A stretch of DNA of 64,000 nucleotides from DASSBR01 sp035708085 (GTDB lineage: Bacteria > Pseudomonadota > Gammaproteobacteria > Natronospirales > DASSBR01), in contig DASSTE010000073.1 in assembly GCA_035708085.1 (NCBI GenBank), positions 1 through 64,000 on the forward strand, in the 5' to 3' direction. The first letter of the stretch is position 1, and every line of letters begins with the position of its first letter. This document shows positions 40,831 through 48,781 of the stretch, piece after piece. Position numbers and translations under genes: made by a program. The notes under the pieces were generated by a model that saw only the letters and a program-made list of their open reading frames with translations, was not told the origin of the DNA and made no database searches.

Positions 40831-40880
40831 GTAGGAGTCATCAGCTTCGAACGAAGCGGTTCAGGGCGAACTCCATCGCC
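40831..40880 (-). ncRNA. Fluoride riboswitch (crcB motif)
   Basis: On the minus strand the leader reads GGCGATGGAGTTCGCC, then CTGAACCGC, a small stem, and GCTGATGACTCCTAC, the conserved core of the fluoride aptamer. It begins at 40880, about where transcription from the candidate promoter at 40889-40917 would start, and ends 39 bases before crcB. ACTCCT at its 3' side can pair with the GGAGT of the 5' loop or with the AAGGAGT ribosome site at 40799-40805, suggesting control of translation. Confidence 0.92.
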
Positions 40881-40888
40881 GTTGGCGC

Positions 40889-40917
40889 AGCATCGCCGCT
40901 CGCGCGCGGCTTGTCAA
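40889..40917 (-). promoter_or_regulatory. Candidate promoter of the fluoride operon
   Basis: On the minus strand TTGACA (40917-40912) is a consensus -35, with GATGCT (40894-40889) 17 bases downstream as a weak -10. The expected start falls near 40882, two bases before the riboswitch. Confidence 0.5.
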
Positions 40918-40922
40918 TATTG

Positions 40923-42401
40923 TCAGCCGGCGGACCAGGCGTAGTACTCGACTCCGAGATCCTGAAAATCCGGGCTGTATTCGCGTCCAACGCGATCGAT
41001 GGCAAAGCCGCTCGCGGGTATGGCAGGGACGCCATCTTTATTGCCGTCGTGCAGGGCTTCATATTGTTCGCGTTCGAGATCGATCGGCGCGTTCGCCAGC
41101 GCGCCATTCACATCCAGCTTGGCCGCCGCTGTCTGCCAGGCCGGCACGGCGCGAATTGGCATTGATTCGGCGGCATCGCCGCTGCCGTAGCCCAGCGCCA
41201 GCAACGGCGCACCGGCAAGTTCGATGCCGCGTGCGGCGGCGTCGGCAAAACCGGCCGCGACCCAGGCGGGCAGGGCGGCGGTGTAGAGGTTGCCGAGCTC
41301 CATCACCGCTTCCTTTCCGAGCGACATCAACTCCTGCACGCGGTCGCGGAACCACTGGCGCTTGCGCAGCACCGCCGCCACCGCTGTGGTCAGTGGGTGC
41401 GCGTCGATCGGCTCGCCGTTGGCGGCGAATTCCGCATAGAGATCGGGCGTTGCCGCGGCTTCCGTCCTGAGTGCCGCCAGCGAGACTTCGGCATCACGGC
41501 AGCACTCGGCCAGCAGGTCGCCGGCGTGTGCCGAGGCCGCGAGGGCACGTACATACAGGAATGCAAGTCCCTGGATCGGCATGTAGTGGTACGGGCGGTG
41601 AAAAAAGGCCGCTTTCGCGGAATCGAGAAATTCCTGGGCCGACATACGCAGTCGACCGAGCATTGCGTCGAACGCCTGGCCGATTTCATCGAGGTAGGCG
41701 TAGGTCGAATAGCGGCCGCTGAAGATGGGGAAATCGCGACCCGGCGGTAGTTGCGCCGCATAGGCGGCATCGAAATGGCGCGCGACCGGCTTGCGGAAAT
41801 CAGGGCCGCGATAGGCTGACGCGCTGCCGGCGCGGTCGAGATCGACGGTAAACAATTTCGGGCCGCGCTCGACGAGCATCGCGACCGCGCCGGCACCCTG
41901 TGTCTGCTCGCCGCTTGATCCGCGCGCGTATTCGGCGATGTCGCTCGCGACGACAATCGCCGCGCGATCCGCGCCGTCCCCGCGCGTGTAGCGCAGCGCG
42001 GTCTTGAGCGCGTAAACCCCGCCGAGGCAGGCGTGCTTGAACTCCGGCACCTCGCAGTCGCGGGCAAGCGGCGGCAGACCGAGCTTCGTCAGCGCCTGGT
42101 CGAGCATACCGCGGACGATAACCGCGCCGGCGGAATTGTCGCGGCTCGATTCGGTACCGAGCGCCAGCAGGCCCACGCGGCGCGGGTCAATGTCGTAGCG
42201 GCGAATCAATCTTAAAGCCGCTTCAGCCGCCATGGTGTACACGTTTTCGTGCGAAGCCGGCAGCCGAAAGCCGCGGCCGACGACGGCGCGTACCTTGTCC
42301 CAGGAGTTGCCGGTCCAGTCGCACCAGGATTCGAGCGGTACCCGCAGTCGCGGAACGTAAAGGCTCATGCCGCTGACGCCGGATTGCAGGTTGTCGCTCA
42401 T
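40923..42401 (-). CDS. Hydroxymethylglutaryl-CoA synthase-like protein
   Basis: A 492-residue thiolase-fold protein. GMSLYVPRLRVPLESWCDWTG at the N terminus, the catalytic Cys in EFKHACLGGVYALKTAL (about residue 125), ASDIAEYARGSSGEQTQGAGAVAMLVE, and FHRPYHYMPIQGLAFLYVRAL with the conserved His. This is the pattern of HMG-CoA synthase, which joins acetyl-CoA and acetoacetyl-CoA. No other mevalonate gene is nearby, so it could instead be a related beta-branching or unknown condensing enzyme. ATG 42401 has GGAG upstream. Confidence 0.75.
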   Translation of the reverse strand: MSDNLQSGVSGMSLYVPRLRVPLESWCDWTGNSWDKVRAVVGRGFRLPASHENVYTMAAEAALRLIRRYDIDPRRVGLLALGTESSRDNSAGAVIVRGMLDQALTKLGLPPLARDCEVPEFKHACLGGVYALKTALRYTRGDGADRAAIVVASDIAEYARGSSGEQTQGAGAVAMLVERGPKLFTVDLDRAGSASAYRGPDFRKPVARHFDAAYAAQLPPGRDFPIFSGRYSTYAYLDEIGQAFDAMLGRLRMSAQEFLDSAKAAFFHRPYHYMPIQGLAFLYVRALAASAHAGDLLAECCRDAEVSLAALRTEAAATPDLYAEFAANGEPIDAHPLTTAVAAVLRKRQWFRDRVQELMSLGKEAVMELGNLYTAALPAWVAAGFADAAARGIELAGAPLLALGYGSGDAAESMPIRAVPAWQTAAAKLDVNGALANAPIDLEREQYEALHDGNKDGVPAIPASGFAIDRVGREYSPDFQDLGVEYYAWSAG

Positions 42402-42487
42402 TTCACATCTCCGTGCCATACCCGAAACAGGCGCGACTTTAGCCCCTATCGGCGCGCAATACCACCCTGCCGTGATAGATTGCCGCG

Positions 42488-43660
42488 ATGAATCGAACGA
42501 CAGCCGTTGCAAAAATCCGCAGCGCGATCGGCTTCGTGATCTTCATGGGCCTGACCAGCCTGTTCGCGGACATGACCTACGAGGGCGCACGCAGCATCAA
42601 CGGGCCGTTCCTCGCGATGCTGGGTGCAAGCGCAACGGTGGTGGGTTTTGTCGCCGGTTTCGGCGAGCTGGCCGGTTACGCCGTACGCTTCGTTTCCGGC
42701 GTCTGGTGCGATCGCAGCGGCCGCTACTGGCCGATCGTGTTCGTCGGTTACGGCATCAACATGTTGGCGGTCCCCGCGCTTGCGCTCGCCGGTCATTGGC
42801 CGCTCGCCGCGACGCTGATGATTCTCGAGCGCGTCGGCAAGGGCATCCGCAAGCCGGTCAGCGACACGATGTTGTCGCACGCGACGCAGGCGATGGGCCG
42901 CGGCTGGGGCTTCGGTTTGCATGAAGCAATGGACCAGGCGGGTGCGACGATCGGTCCGCTGATCGTCAGCGCCATACTCTACTTTCGGCATGATTTCGCC
43001 GCCGGCTACGGCGCGTTACTGATTCCGGCGCTGCTGGCGCTCGCCGTATTGTTCACGGCGTCCCGTTTTTTTCCGCGGCCGCGCGACCTGGAAGTAAGGA
43101 TTCCGAAGCCTGCCGCGCAGGGGATAAAGCGTACCTATTGGCTGTATCTCGGCGCGACCTCGCTGGTTGCATTGGGCTTTGCCGACTTCCCGCTGATTGC
43201 GTTCCATTTCGACGAGTCGCAGGTCGTGTCGACTGCGTGGATACCGGTGTTCTTCTCGGTTGCGATGGTCGTCGATGGCGCTGCGGCGCTGCTGTTCGGG
43301 CGGCTGTTCGACCGCCTCGGCCTGCCGTTGCTCGCCGCCATCACCGCGGTCGCCTGGCTGTTCGCACCACTGGTGTTTTTCGGCGGGTTCTATGCGGCGC
43401 TGGCGGGCATGGTGCTGTGGGGGATCGGCATGGGTGCGCAGGAATCGGTCATGCGCGCCGCGATAGCGGAGATGGCGCCACCGGAGCGCCGCGCCAGCGC
43501 CTACGGCCTGTTTAATGCCGGCTTCGGCATCGCCTGGTTTTGCGGCAGTTTTCTGATGGGATTCTTGTACGACCAGTCGATCGTAGCGCTGGTTGCGTTT
43601 TCCGCGCTAACGCAGCTCGCCGCCGTCCCGCTGTTCCTGCGGTTGCGCTCGCCGGCCTAG
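42488..43660 (+). CDS. MFS transporter
   Basis: A 390-residue protein with about 12 spans. TSLFADMTYEGARSINGPFLAMLGASATVVGF and GVWCDRSGRYWPIVFVGYGINM carry the MFS loop 2-3 motif; LERVGKGIRKPVSDTMLSHATQAMGRGWGFGLHEAMDQAGATIGPL is typical of a bacterial MFS subgroup of unknown substrate. It is divergent from the HMG-CoA-synthase-like gene with an 86-base gap that must hold both promoters. Confidence 0.85.
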   Translation: MNRTTAVAKIRSAIGFVIFMGLTSLFADMTYEGARSINGPFLAMLGASATVVGFVAGFGELAGYAVRFVSGVWCDRSGRYWPIVFVGYGINMLAVPALALAGHWPLAATLMILERVGKGIRKPVSDTMLSHATQAMGRGWGFGLHEAMDQAGATIGPLIVSAILYFRHDFAAGYGALLIPALLALAVLFTASRFFPRPRDLEVRIPKPAAQGIKRTYWLYLGATSLVALGFADFPLIAFHFDESQVVSTAWIPVFFSVAMVVDGAAALLFGRLFDRLGLPLLAAITAVAWLFAPLVFFGGFYAALAGMVLWGIGMGAQESVMRAAIAEMAPPERRASAYGLFNAGFGIAWFCGSFLMGFLYDQSIVALVAFSALTQLAAVPLFLRLRSPA

Positions 43661-43700
43661 CGGCATCAGACCACCGGCGCAGCAGCAGCATCAATCGAGC

Positions 43701-43835
43701 ATGATGCAATCGGGCAGCGACATGGCGCAACGCGGCAACATGATGTCTATGATGCAGATGATGGGCCAGATGAAAGAAATGATGGCCAACTGCAATAAGA
43801 TGATGAAGAAGATGTATGCCGCATGGAGAACATGA
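43701..43835 (+). CDS. Met-rich small protein or remnant
   Basis: A 44-residue reading frame extremely rich in methionine: GNMMSMMQMMGQMKEMMANCNKMMKKM. An overlapping frame continues with MENMNNMRKQHQPKPQEGKRG to a stop at about 43889, so a longer protein may have been broken by a frameshift. Upstream in frame the sequence reads QQQHQSS. Met-rich segments can bind copper, but no transporter motif is present. Weak ribosome site. The gap from 43661 to 43938 holds nothing else I can name. Confidence 0.3.
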   Translation: MMQSGSDMAQRGNMMSMMQMMGQMKEMMANCNKMMKKMYAAWRT

Positions 43836-43938
43836 ACAATATGCGAAAGCAACATCAGCCGAAACCGCAAGAGGGCAAACGCGGCTAAACAGGCCGTTGC
43901 CGACGAGGCGCCGGCTGCTCAGCCGGTCTTTCAAGAGC

Positions 43939-45615
43939 TCATGGCAGCGCGAACACAACGATCTTGGCCGGCGTGCTGTCGACCTTCCAGCCAATCGTCG
44001 ATTGCATGCCGGACGCGACCGCAACATATTGCTTGCCGTCGACGGCGTAGGAGATCACGCCGCCGCCGATCGGCTGGCCGGTATTGTGGCGCCACAGCAG
44101 CTTGCCGTCGTCGGCGTCGAAGGCCATGAAATCGCCGGCGATGTCGCCGGTGAATACGACGCCGCCGGCGGTGGCGGTAATGCCGGAGACCAGCGGCGCG
44201 CGCGCGTGGTATTGCCAGCGGATTGAGCCATCGTCGGCGTTCACCGCCGTGACCCAGCCGCTGCGTTTTTTGTCCTGCACACCAAACGGATGGAGCCGCT
44301 CCTTCTCCCCGGTCCACGGCAAGCCTTTGCGGCCTTCGAGCTCGGATGGCGGGCGAATCTTCACCGTGATGCACCAGTCGATCGCGTTCACGTAAAATGC
44401 GTTGGTTTGTGGCGAATAGCCGGGTCCGTTCCACTCGACGCCGCCATCAACACCGGGGCAGTAATGCGTCCCCTGCTGCGTTAACGGCGCATGCACGTTT
44501 TCCATCGTCGTCACCGGCGTTTTGTAAAGCAGCTTCAGCGTCTCGCGGTCCATAACGTACAAGTAACCGTCTTTACCAGCAGCGACCACGAAATGGCGGC
44601 CATCGGACGTGTCAATCAGTTCCGGTGGCGCCGCGACGTCCCAGTCATGGAAGTTGTCGCTCGTCACCAGTTGGCGTGAGCGCCGCAGCGTGCCGTTGTC
44701 GAGATCAAGCGCGACGACAGAGTAGGTGTACAGATTTCTGCCGGGGCGCACCGCCTTGAGGAAATCGGGCGCGGCGTTGCCGGTCGGCACGTACAGCAAG
44801 CCCTGGCGGATATCGATGGCGTATGACGTCCACGTCGCGGCGCCCGCCTTGGGATGCACCGCGCTCGCCGGTGGCCAGGTTTGGCTCGCCGGCCCCGATG
44901 TCGGCACCAGGTCGGCGCTCCACAGGCGTCCGCCGGTCTTTGCGTCAAAGGCCATCATGCGGCCGGTGACGCCGAAATAATCGCCGCCGGCGTTGCCGAT
45001 GTACACGCGGCCGTTCCATGCCACCGGCGCAGCCGGAAATGTCTCGCCGGTTTCGGGATCGCCGATGGCAACGTTCCACAGTTCCTGCCCGGTGCCGGCG
45101 TCGAGCGCGTACAGCCGGCCGTCGTTGGCACCGCGAAACAGCACGCCGTTGAGCCACGCCAGACCGCGGTTCACCTTGTTTGGATCGAATGGCGGCGTGC
45201 GCGCGAGGTGGTACGTGTGCCGCCAGCGCAGTCGGCAATCGGCCGCGTCGACCGCATAGGTGTCTTCTAGCGTCGTGAAGTACAGCGTGCCGCCGATCGC
45301 CAGCAGCGACGACTGCATGTTGACGGGCTCGTCGATCTGGAATGCGCACACCCGGCGCAGCGAACCGACGTTAGCGCGCGTGATTTGCGCCAGCGGCGAA
45401 TAGCGGTCGCCGGCCAACGTGCGGTTGTAAGCTGCCCAGTCGGATGACAAGTCCGGCGCGCCGCGCGGAACGGCTTTCGGTGCATAGGCCGGGCCGCGGA
45501 TCGTGCGGCTTGCACCTTCCGGCGGCGGTACGGACGCCGGCGCGAACAGTTGACGAAGCGAACCGCAGCCGGCCAGCGGCAGAACCAGAGCGGCGGCCAC
45601 CAGCAACTTTCTCAT
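43939..45615 (-). CDS. PQQ-type beta-propeller lipoprotein
   Basis: A 558-residue protein starting at ATG 45615 with AGGAGG 6 bases upstream. Lipobox LAGC near residue 17 predicts a lipoprotein. The mature part has the pyrrolo-quinoline quinone dehydrogenase propeller pattern: DWAAYNRTLAGDRYSPLAQI, tryptophan-docking blades (GRLYALDAGTGQELWNVAIG, GWVTAVNADDGSIRWQYHA, DGKLLWRHNTGQPIGGGVISYAV). It could be a periplasmic alcohol or sugar dehydrogenase; no haem CxxCH is present and I did not confirm the calcium/PQQ ligands, so it may be only a structural propeller. Confidence 0.75.
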   Translation of the reverse strand: MRKLLVAAALVLPLAGCGSLRQLFAPASVPPPEGASRTIRGPAYAPKAVPRGAPDLSSDWAAYNRTLAGDRYSPLAQITRANVGSLRRVCAFQIDEPVNMQSSLLAIGGTLYFTTLEDTYAVDAADCRLRWRHTYHLARTPPFDPNKVNRGLAWLNGVLFRGANDGRLYALDAGTGQELWNVAIGDPETGETFPAAPVAWNGRVYIGNAGGDYFGVTGRMMAFDAKTGGRLWSADLVPTSGPASQTWPPASAVHPKAGAATWTSYAIDIRQGLLYVPTGNAAPDFLKAVRPGRNLYTYSVVALDLDNGTLRRSRQLVTSDNFHDWDVAAPPELIDTSDGRHFVVAAGKDGYLYVMDRETLKLLYKTPVTTMENVHAPLTQQGTHYCPGVDGGVEWNGPGYSPQTNAFYVNAIDWCITVKIRPPSELEGRKGLPWTGEKERLHPFGVQDKKRSGWVTAVNADDGSIRWQYHARAPLVSGITATAGGVVFTGDIAGDFMAFDADDGKLLWRHNTGQPIGGGVISYAVDGKQYVAVASGMQSTIGWKVDSTPAKIVVFALP

Positions 45616-45699
45616 CACGAACCTCCTTGCGCGCGAATCGACTCCGGTTACAGTACCAGTCTAGCAAGGCGTCCGCGTCTCGGCCATTTGGGCGGCTGC

Positions 45700-45803
45700 G
45701 TTGCGGCTTACTGGTTCCTGATGCAGATCGGCATGGTGCTCGGTTTTCTGACGGCGTTCCCGGTCAACTGGTGGTGAAGCGCAACATCAAGGAGCCGATG
45801 TAG
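45700..45803 (+). pseudogene. DUF4396-type membrane protein, 3' remnant with frameshift
   Basis: The frame gives AYWFLMQIGMVLGFLTAFPVNWW and then a stop; the next frame continues LVVKRNIKEPM to a stop at 45801-45803. Together this is the end of a DUF4396-like membrane protein (NWW followed by LVKRNIKEPM), with bases lost at the junction and no 5' part recognisable. A decayed gene. Confidence 0.55.
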
Positions 45804-45828
45804 ACGGATTGACCGGCGAGCCTTGATG

Positions 45829-46392
45829 TCAGCGGCGCTGTTTGCCTTCCCGGGCGGCCTGCTTGAGATCGTCATCCGACAGGATGCGTGCGTCGGGATC
45901 GGCCGCGCTGCCGTCGGCTGGCGAAAATTTAAGCCCTTGCATGTACGGCGTCGGCTTCTTGCGCCGGGCGTCGGTGAACTCCTTCGCGTAGTAGTCGCGC
46001 GCCTGCTCGACCGTTTTGGCGCCGGTGACGATGTCGTGCATCAGGTTGAGGGCGAGAAAGTTGGCTTCTTCGTCATGACAGCGGGCGGAGACTTCACCGG
46101 CCGTCCGCTCGACGACGATGCTGCCGTCGAATTCGGCCAGCGGGGAAAACTTGTCCACCGGTACGCGATAGTTGATGACGCTTTCGACCGCGTCGATGTG
46201 CGGCGCCGGGAAGTCGTGCTCGTAAAACGTCTTTGAGGCGACGATGCGCTTCCACTGGCCGCGATTGAGCCACTTCAGTTCGCTGTCGGTCGCCTCGTCC
46301 GGCTCGCCGTACTTTTCGATGACCAGTTGCGCGGCTTCGCGCGATGCTTCCGGCCAGCGTTCGATGGTTTGCGATCCTCGCTGTGTGGCCAT
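45829..46392 (-). CDS. Conserved hypothetical protein
   Basis: A 187-residue soluble protein starting at ATG 46392 (MATQRGSQTIERWPEASREAAQLVIEKYGEPDEATDSELKW). It contains a conserved-looking core: WKRIVASKTFYEHDFPAPHIDAVESVINYRVP, then CHDEEANFLALNLMHDIVTG, and ends with a charged tail. No signal peptide. I do not recognise a function. It is 36 bases downstream of glk on the same strand, so it may be the last gene of that operon. Confidence 0.6.
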   Translation of the reverse strand: MATQRGSQTIERWPEASREAAQLVIEKYGEPDEATDSELKWLNRGQWKRIVASKTFYEHDFPAPHIDAVESVINYRVPVDKFSPLAEFDGSIVVERTAGEVSARCHDEEANFLALNLMHDIVTGAKTVEQARDYYAKEFTDARRKKPTPYMQGLKFSPADGSAADPDARILSDDDLKQAAREGKQRR

Positions 46393-46428
46393 GGCTGCCT
46401 CCTGCAAATCTTCACTCTATAACCGCAT

Positions 46429-47403
46429 TCAGCGGCTGCCAACGGGGCTTTCCCCGCATGGATGTTCCTCAAGCCACTGGCCCAGGCCGACCAGCGCCGG
46501 GTACGGGTCGGTAATGAGGTAAGTCGGGATCGCTTCGAGATAATTGCTGAGGCGGCCCTTGGCGGCGAAACGCCGCCGGAATTGGGATTGTCGCAGCGCG
46601 TCAACCAGGGCAGGAAGGATGCCGCCGGCGAGCCAGACGCCACCGCGTGCGCCGAGGGTCAATGCCACGTCGCCGGCGAAGCCACCCAGCAGCGCGAAGA
46701 ACATGTCCACGGCGGCGGGGGCAAGCGGGTCGCTGCTGTCAAGCGCGGCGGCGGTGATGGCTTCGGGCGTGGCATGCACTGCCGTCTCGCCTCGCAGTTC
46801 AGCCAGGCCCCGGTACAGTTGCAAGAGCCCCGGGCCGGACAGCAACTTTTCCGCTGAGACATGCCCCAGCACCGGCTGCAGCAGGTGGAACAGCCGGCTT
46901 TCTTCTTCGGTGGCCGGTGCGAGCGTGGCATGGCCGCCTTCGCCGGAAATCGGCGCCCATGCATCGCCGCACGGGATCAGTCCTGAGACGCCGAGCCCGG
47001 TGCCCGGCCCGAGTACGGCAAGCGCCGCGCCGGGTTCCGGCGTGCCGGTGCCGATCGGTGTGTATTGAGTCGCATCGAGGTGGGGCAGTGACAGCGCCGT
47101 CGCGGTGAAGTCGTTGAACGCGTGCAGGGCGTCGAGCCCGAGTTGCCCGCGCAGGGCCTTGATTGAGAACGTCCAGTTGAGATTGGTGAGGCTGATTTCG
47201 TCGCTATCGATCGGGCTGGCCACCGCCAGCGCCGCGGCCTGCGGGCGCAGACCGGTTGTATCGAGATAGCGGCGCAGCAACTCGCCCAGTCCGCCGTAGT
47301 CGCGGTTTTTGAAAACCTGCACTCGCGCCACCGGTGCGCCCGGCCGCTTGCAGGCGGCGCGGGTGTGGGTGCCACCAATGTCGGCCAGCAGCCACTCAGG
47401 CAT
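46429..47403 (-). CDS. glk: Glucokinase
   Basis: A 324-residue protein of the proteobacterial glucokinase family: LLADIGGTHTRAACKRPG (phosphate 1), NLNWTFSIKALRGQLGLDALHAFNDFTA, VLGPGTGLGVSGLIPCGDAWAPISGEGGHATLAP and GGVWLAGGILPALVDAL. It phosphorylates glucose to glucose 6-phosphate. In this operon trehalase-type cleavage by the GH15 enzyme would release glucose, so glk returns it to metabolism. The start overlaps the otsA stop by 8 bases. Confidence 0.93.
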   Translation of the reverse strand: MPEWLLADIGGTHTRAACKRPGAPVARVQVFKNRDYGGLGELLRRYLDTTGLRPQAAALAVASPIDSDEISLTNLNWTFSIKALRGQLGLDALHAFNDFTATALSLPHLDATQYTPIGTGTPEPGAALAVLGPGTGLGVSGLIPCGDAWAPISGEGGHATLAPATEEESRLFHLLQPVLGHVSAEKLLSGPGLLQLYRGLAELRGETAVHATPEAITAAALDSSDPLAPAAVDMFFALLGGFAGDVALTLGARGGVWLAGGILPALVDALRQSQFRRRFAAKGRLSNYLEAIPTYLITDPYPALVGLGQWLEEHPCGESPVGSR

Positions 47404-48781
47404 AGGTGGGGCAGGCGCGCAAATGACTGAGATATGACTCGCGCCAGGCGGTGATGTCGTGCTCGCGAATGCTTTTCATCATCCGTTGCCAGCGGTCGCG
47501 GCGCTCGTCGAGCGGCATTGCGAGCGTCCAGGCGAGCGTGTCGGCGATGCCGTCGATATCGTACGGATCGACCAGCACCGCGCCGTCGAGTTCTTCCGCG
47601 GCGCCCGCCAGCCGCGACAGCACCAGCACGCCCGGATCCTCCGGATTTTGCGCGGCGATGTATTCCTTCGCGACCAGGTTCATGCCGTCGCGCAGCGGCG
47701 TCACCAGCCCGACACGGCTGATCGCCAGAAAGCCGAGCACGCGCGGGCGCGCGAAACTGCGGCCGAGATAGCGAATCGGCGTCCAGTTGTAGTCAGCGAA
47801 GCGGCCGATGATTTCACCGGCGGCCGAATCGAGCTGCTGGCGGATTTCCTGGTATTCGGGCACGTCGCTGCGCGACGGCTGGGCGATCTGCGTCAGCACG
47901 ACGTTGCCGCGCAGGTCGGGATAGGTTTCGAGCATGCGCCGATAGGCCTGGAAGCGCTGCACCAGGCCCTTGCTGTAGTCGAGCCGGTCGACGCCGATGA
48001 TCTGCTTGCGGTTCTCCAGGCTTTCGAGCAGCCGCTGGCCGCGCCGCGACTCGCGGCCGGTCGCCGCCTGCTCCATGACCTGGTCGACGTCGATACCGAC
48101 CGGAAATACGCCCGTATGCACCTGGCGATGATCGACCGTTGCCACCAGTTGTGGCGTGACCCTGGCCCGCAGGCCGATTTTCATGCTGTCGAGAAAGTTC
48201 TCGAGGTCGAGCGTGGTCTGGAAGCCGACGAGGTTGTACTCGGACAGCCACTGAAGGAAGTCGCCGTAGTCCGGCAGTGCGCGGAACACGTCGAACGGCG
48301 GGAATGGCGTGTGCAGGAAAAACCCGATCTTGTGCCGCGCGCCGCGCGCACGCAGCTCGGCCGCCAGGGGGATCAGGTGGTAATCGTGCACCCAGATCAG
48401 GTCGTCGTCGCCAAGCATGTCCATCAACTTGTCCGCGAACCACGCGTTGACGCGCCGGTACCCCTGGGCGAAACGCCGCTCGTAATGCAGCAGGTGCATG
48501 CGGTAATGGAGCAGCGGCCACAGCACGCGATTAGAGAAGCCCTGGTAATAGTCGCGATAGTCTTCGGTTGAGAGCGTGAGCGTTGCGAAGCTGATGTCGC
48601 CGTCGCGAACAGTGTCAATGTCGTCGGTCGGCTCGCGGGTATGCCGGCCGTTCCAGCCGAGCCACACGCCGCCGCCGGCTTCGCGCAACGCGCTCAAAAT
48701 GCCGGTCGCAAGGCCGCCGGGCGCCGGCTGCGTCGCCCGCGGCACCGCCACGCGGTTCGAGACGACGATCAGGCGGCTCAA
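47396..48781 (-). CDS. otsA: Trehalose-6-phosphate synthase
   Basis: A 461-residue GT20 enzyme. The TTG at 48781 is chosen as start because it gives LSRLIVVSNRVAVP, matching the beginning of E. coli OtsA, and because it overlaps the stop of the upstream GH15 gene; no ATG fits. Motifs: GWNGRHT, HDYHLIPLAAELR, IGFFLHTPFPP, FPVGIDVDQV, GVDRLDYSKGLVQRFQAY and LRDGMNLVAKEYIAAQ. It joins UDP-glucose and glucose 6-phosphate. Confidence 0.95.
   Translation of the reverse strand: MSRLIVVSNRVAVPRATQPAPGGLATGILSALREAGGGVWLGWNGRHTREPTDDIDTVRDGDISFATLTLSTEDYRDYYQGFSNRVLWPLLHYRMHLLHYERRFAQGYRRVNAWFADKLMDMLGDDDLIWVHDYHLIPLAAELRARGARHKIGFFLHTPFPPFDVFRALPDYGDFLQWLSEYNLVGFQTTLDLENFLDSMKIGLRARVTPQLVATVDHRQVHTGVFPVGIDVDQVMEQAATGRESRRGQRLLESLENRKQIIGVDRLDYSKGLVQRFQAYRRMLETYPDLRGNVVLTQIAQPSRSDVPEYQEIRQQLDSAAGEIIGRFADYNWTPIRYLGRSFARPRVLGFLAISRVGLVTPLRDGMNLVAKEYIAAQNPEDPGVLVLSRLAGAAEELDGAVLVDPYDIDGIADTLAWTLAMPLDERRDRWQRMMKSIREHDITAWRESYLSHLRACPTYA

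Noticed and set aside
43512..44027. His-rich minus-strand frame near 43700
   Set aside because: The His-rich stretch is the antisense of ATG-rich sequence in the Met-rich frame, and it lies over the end of the MFS gene.
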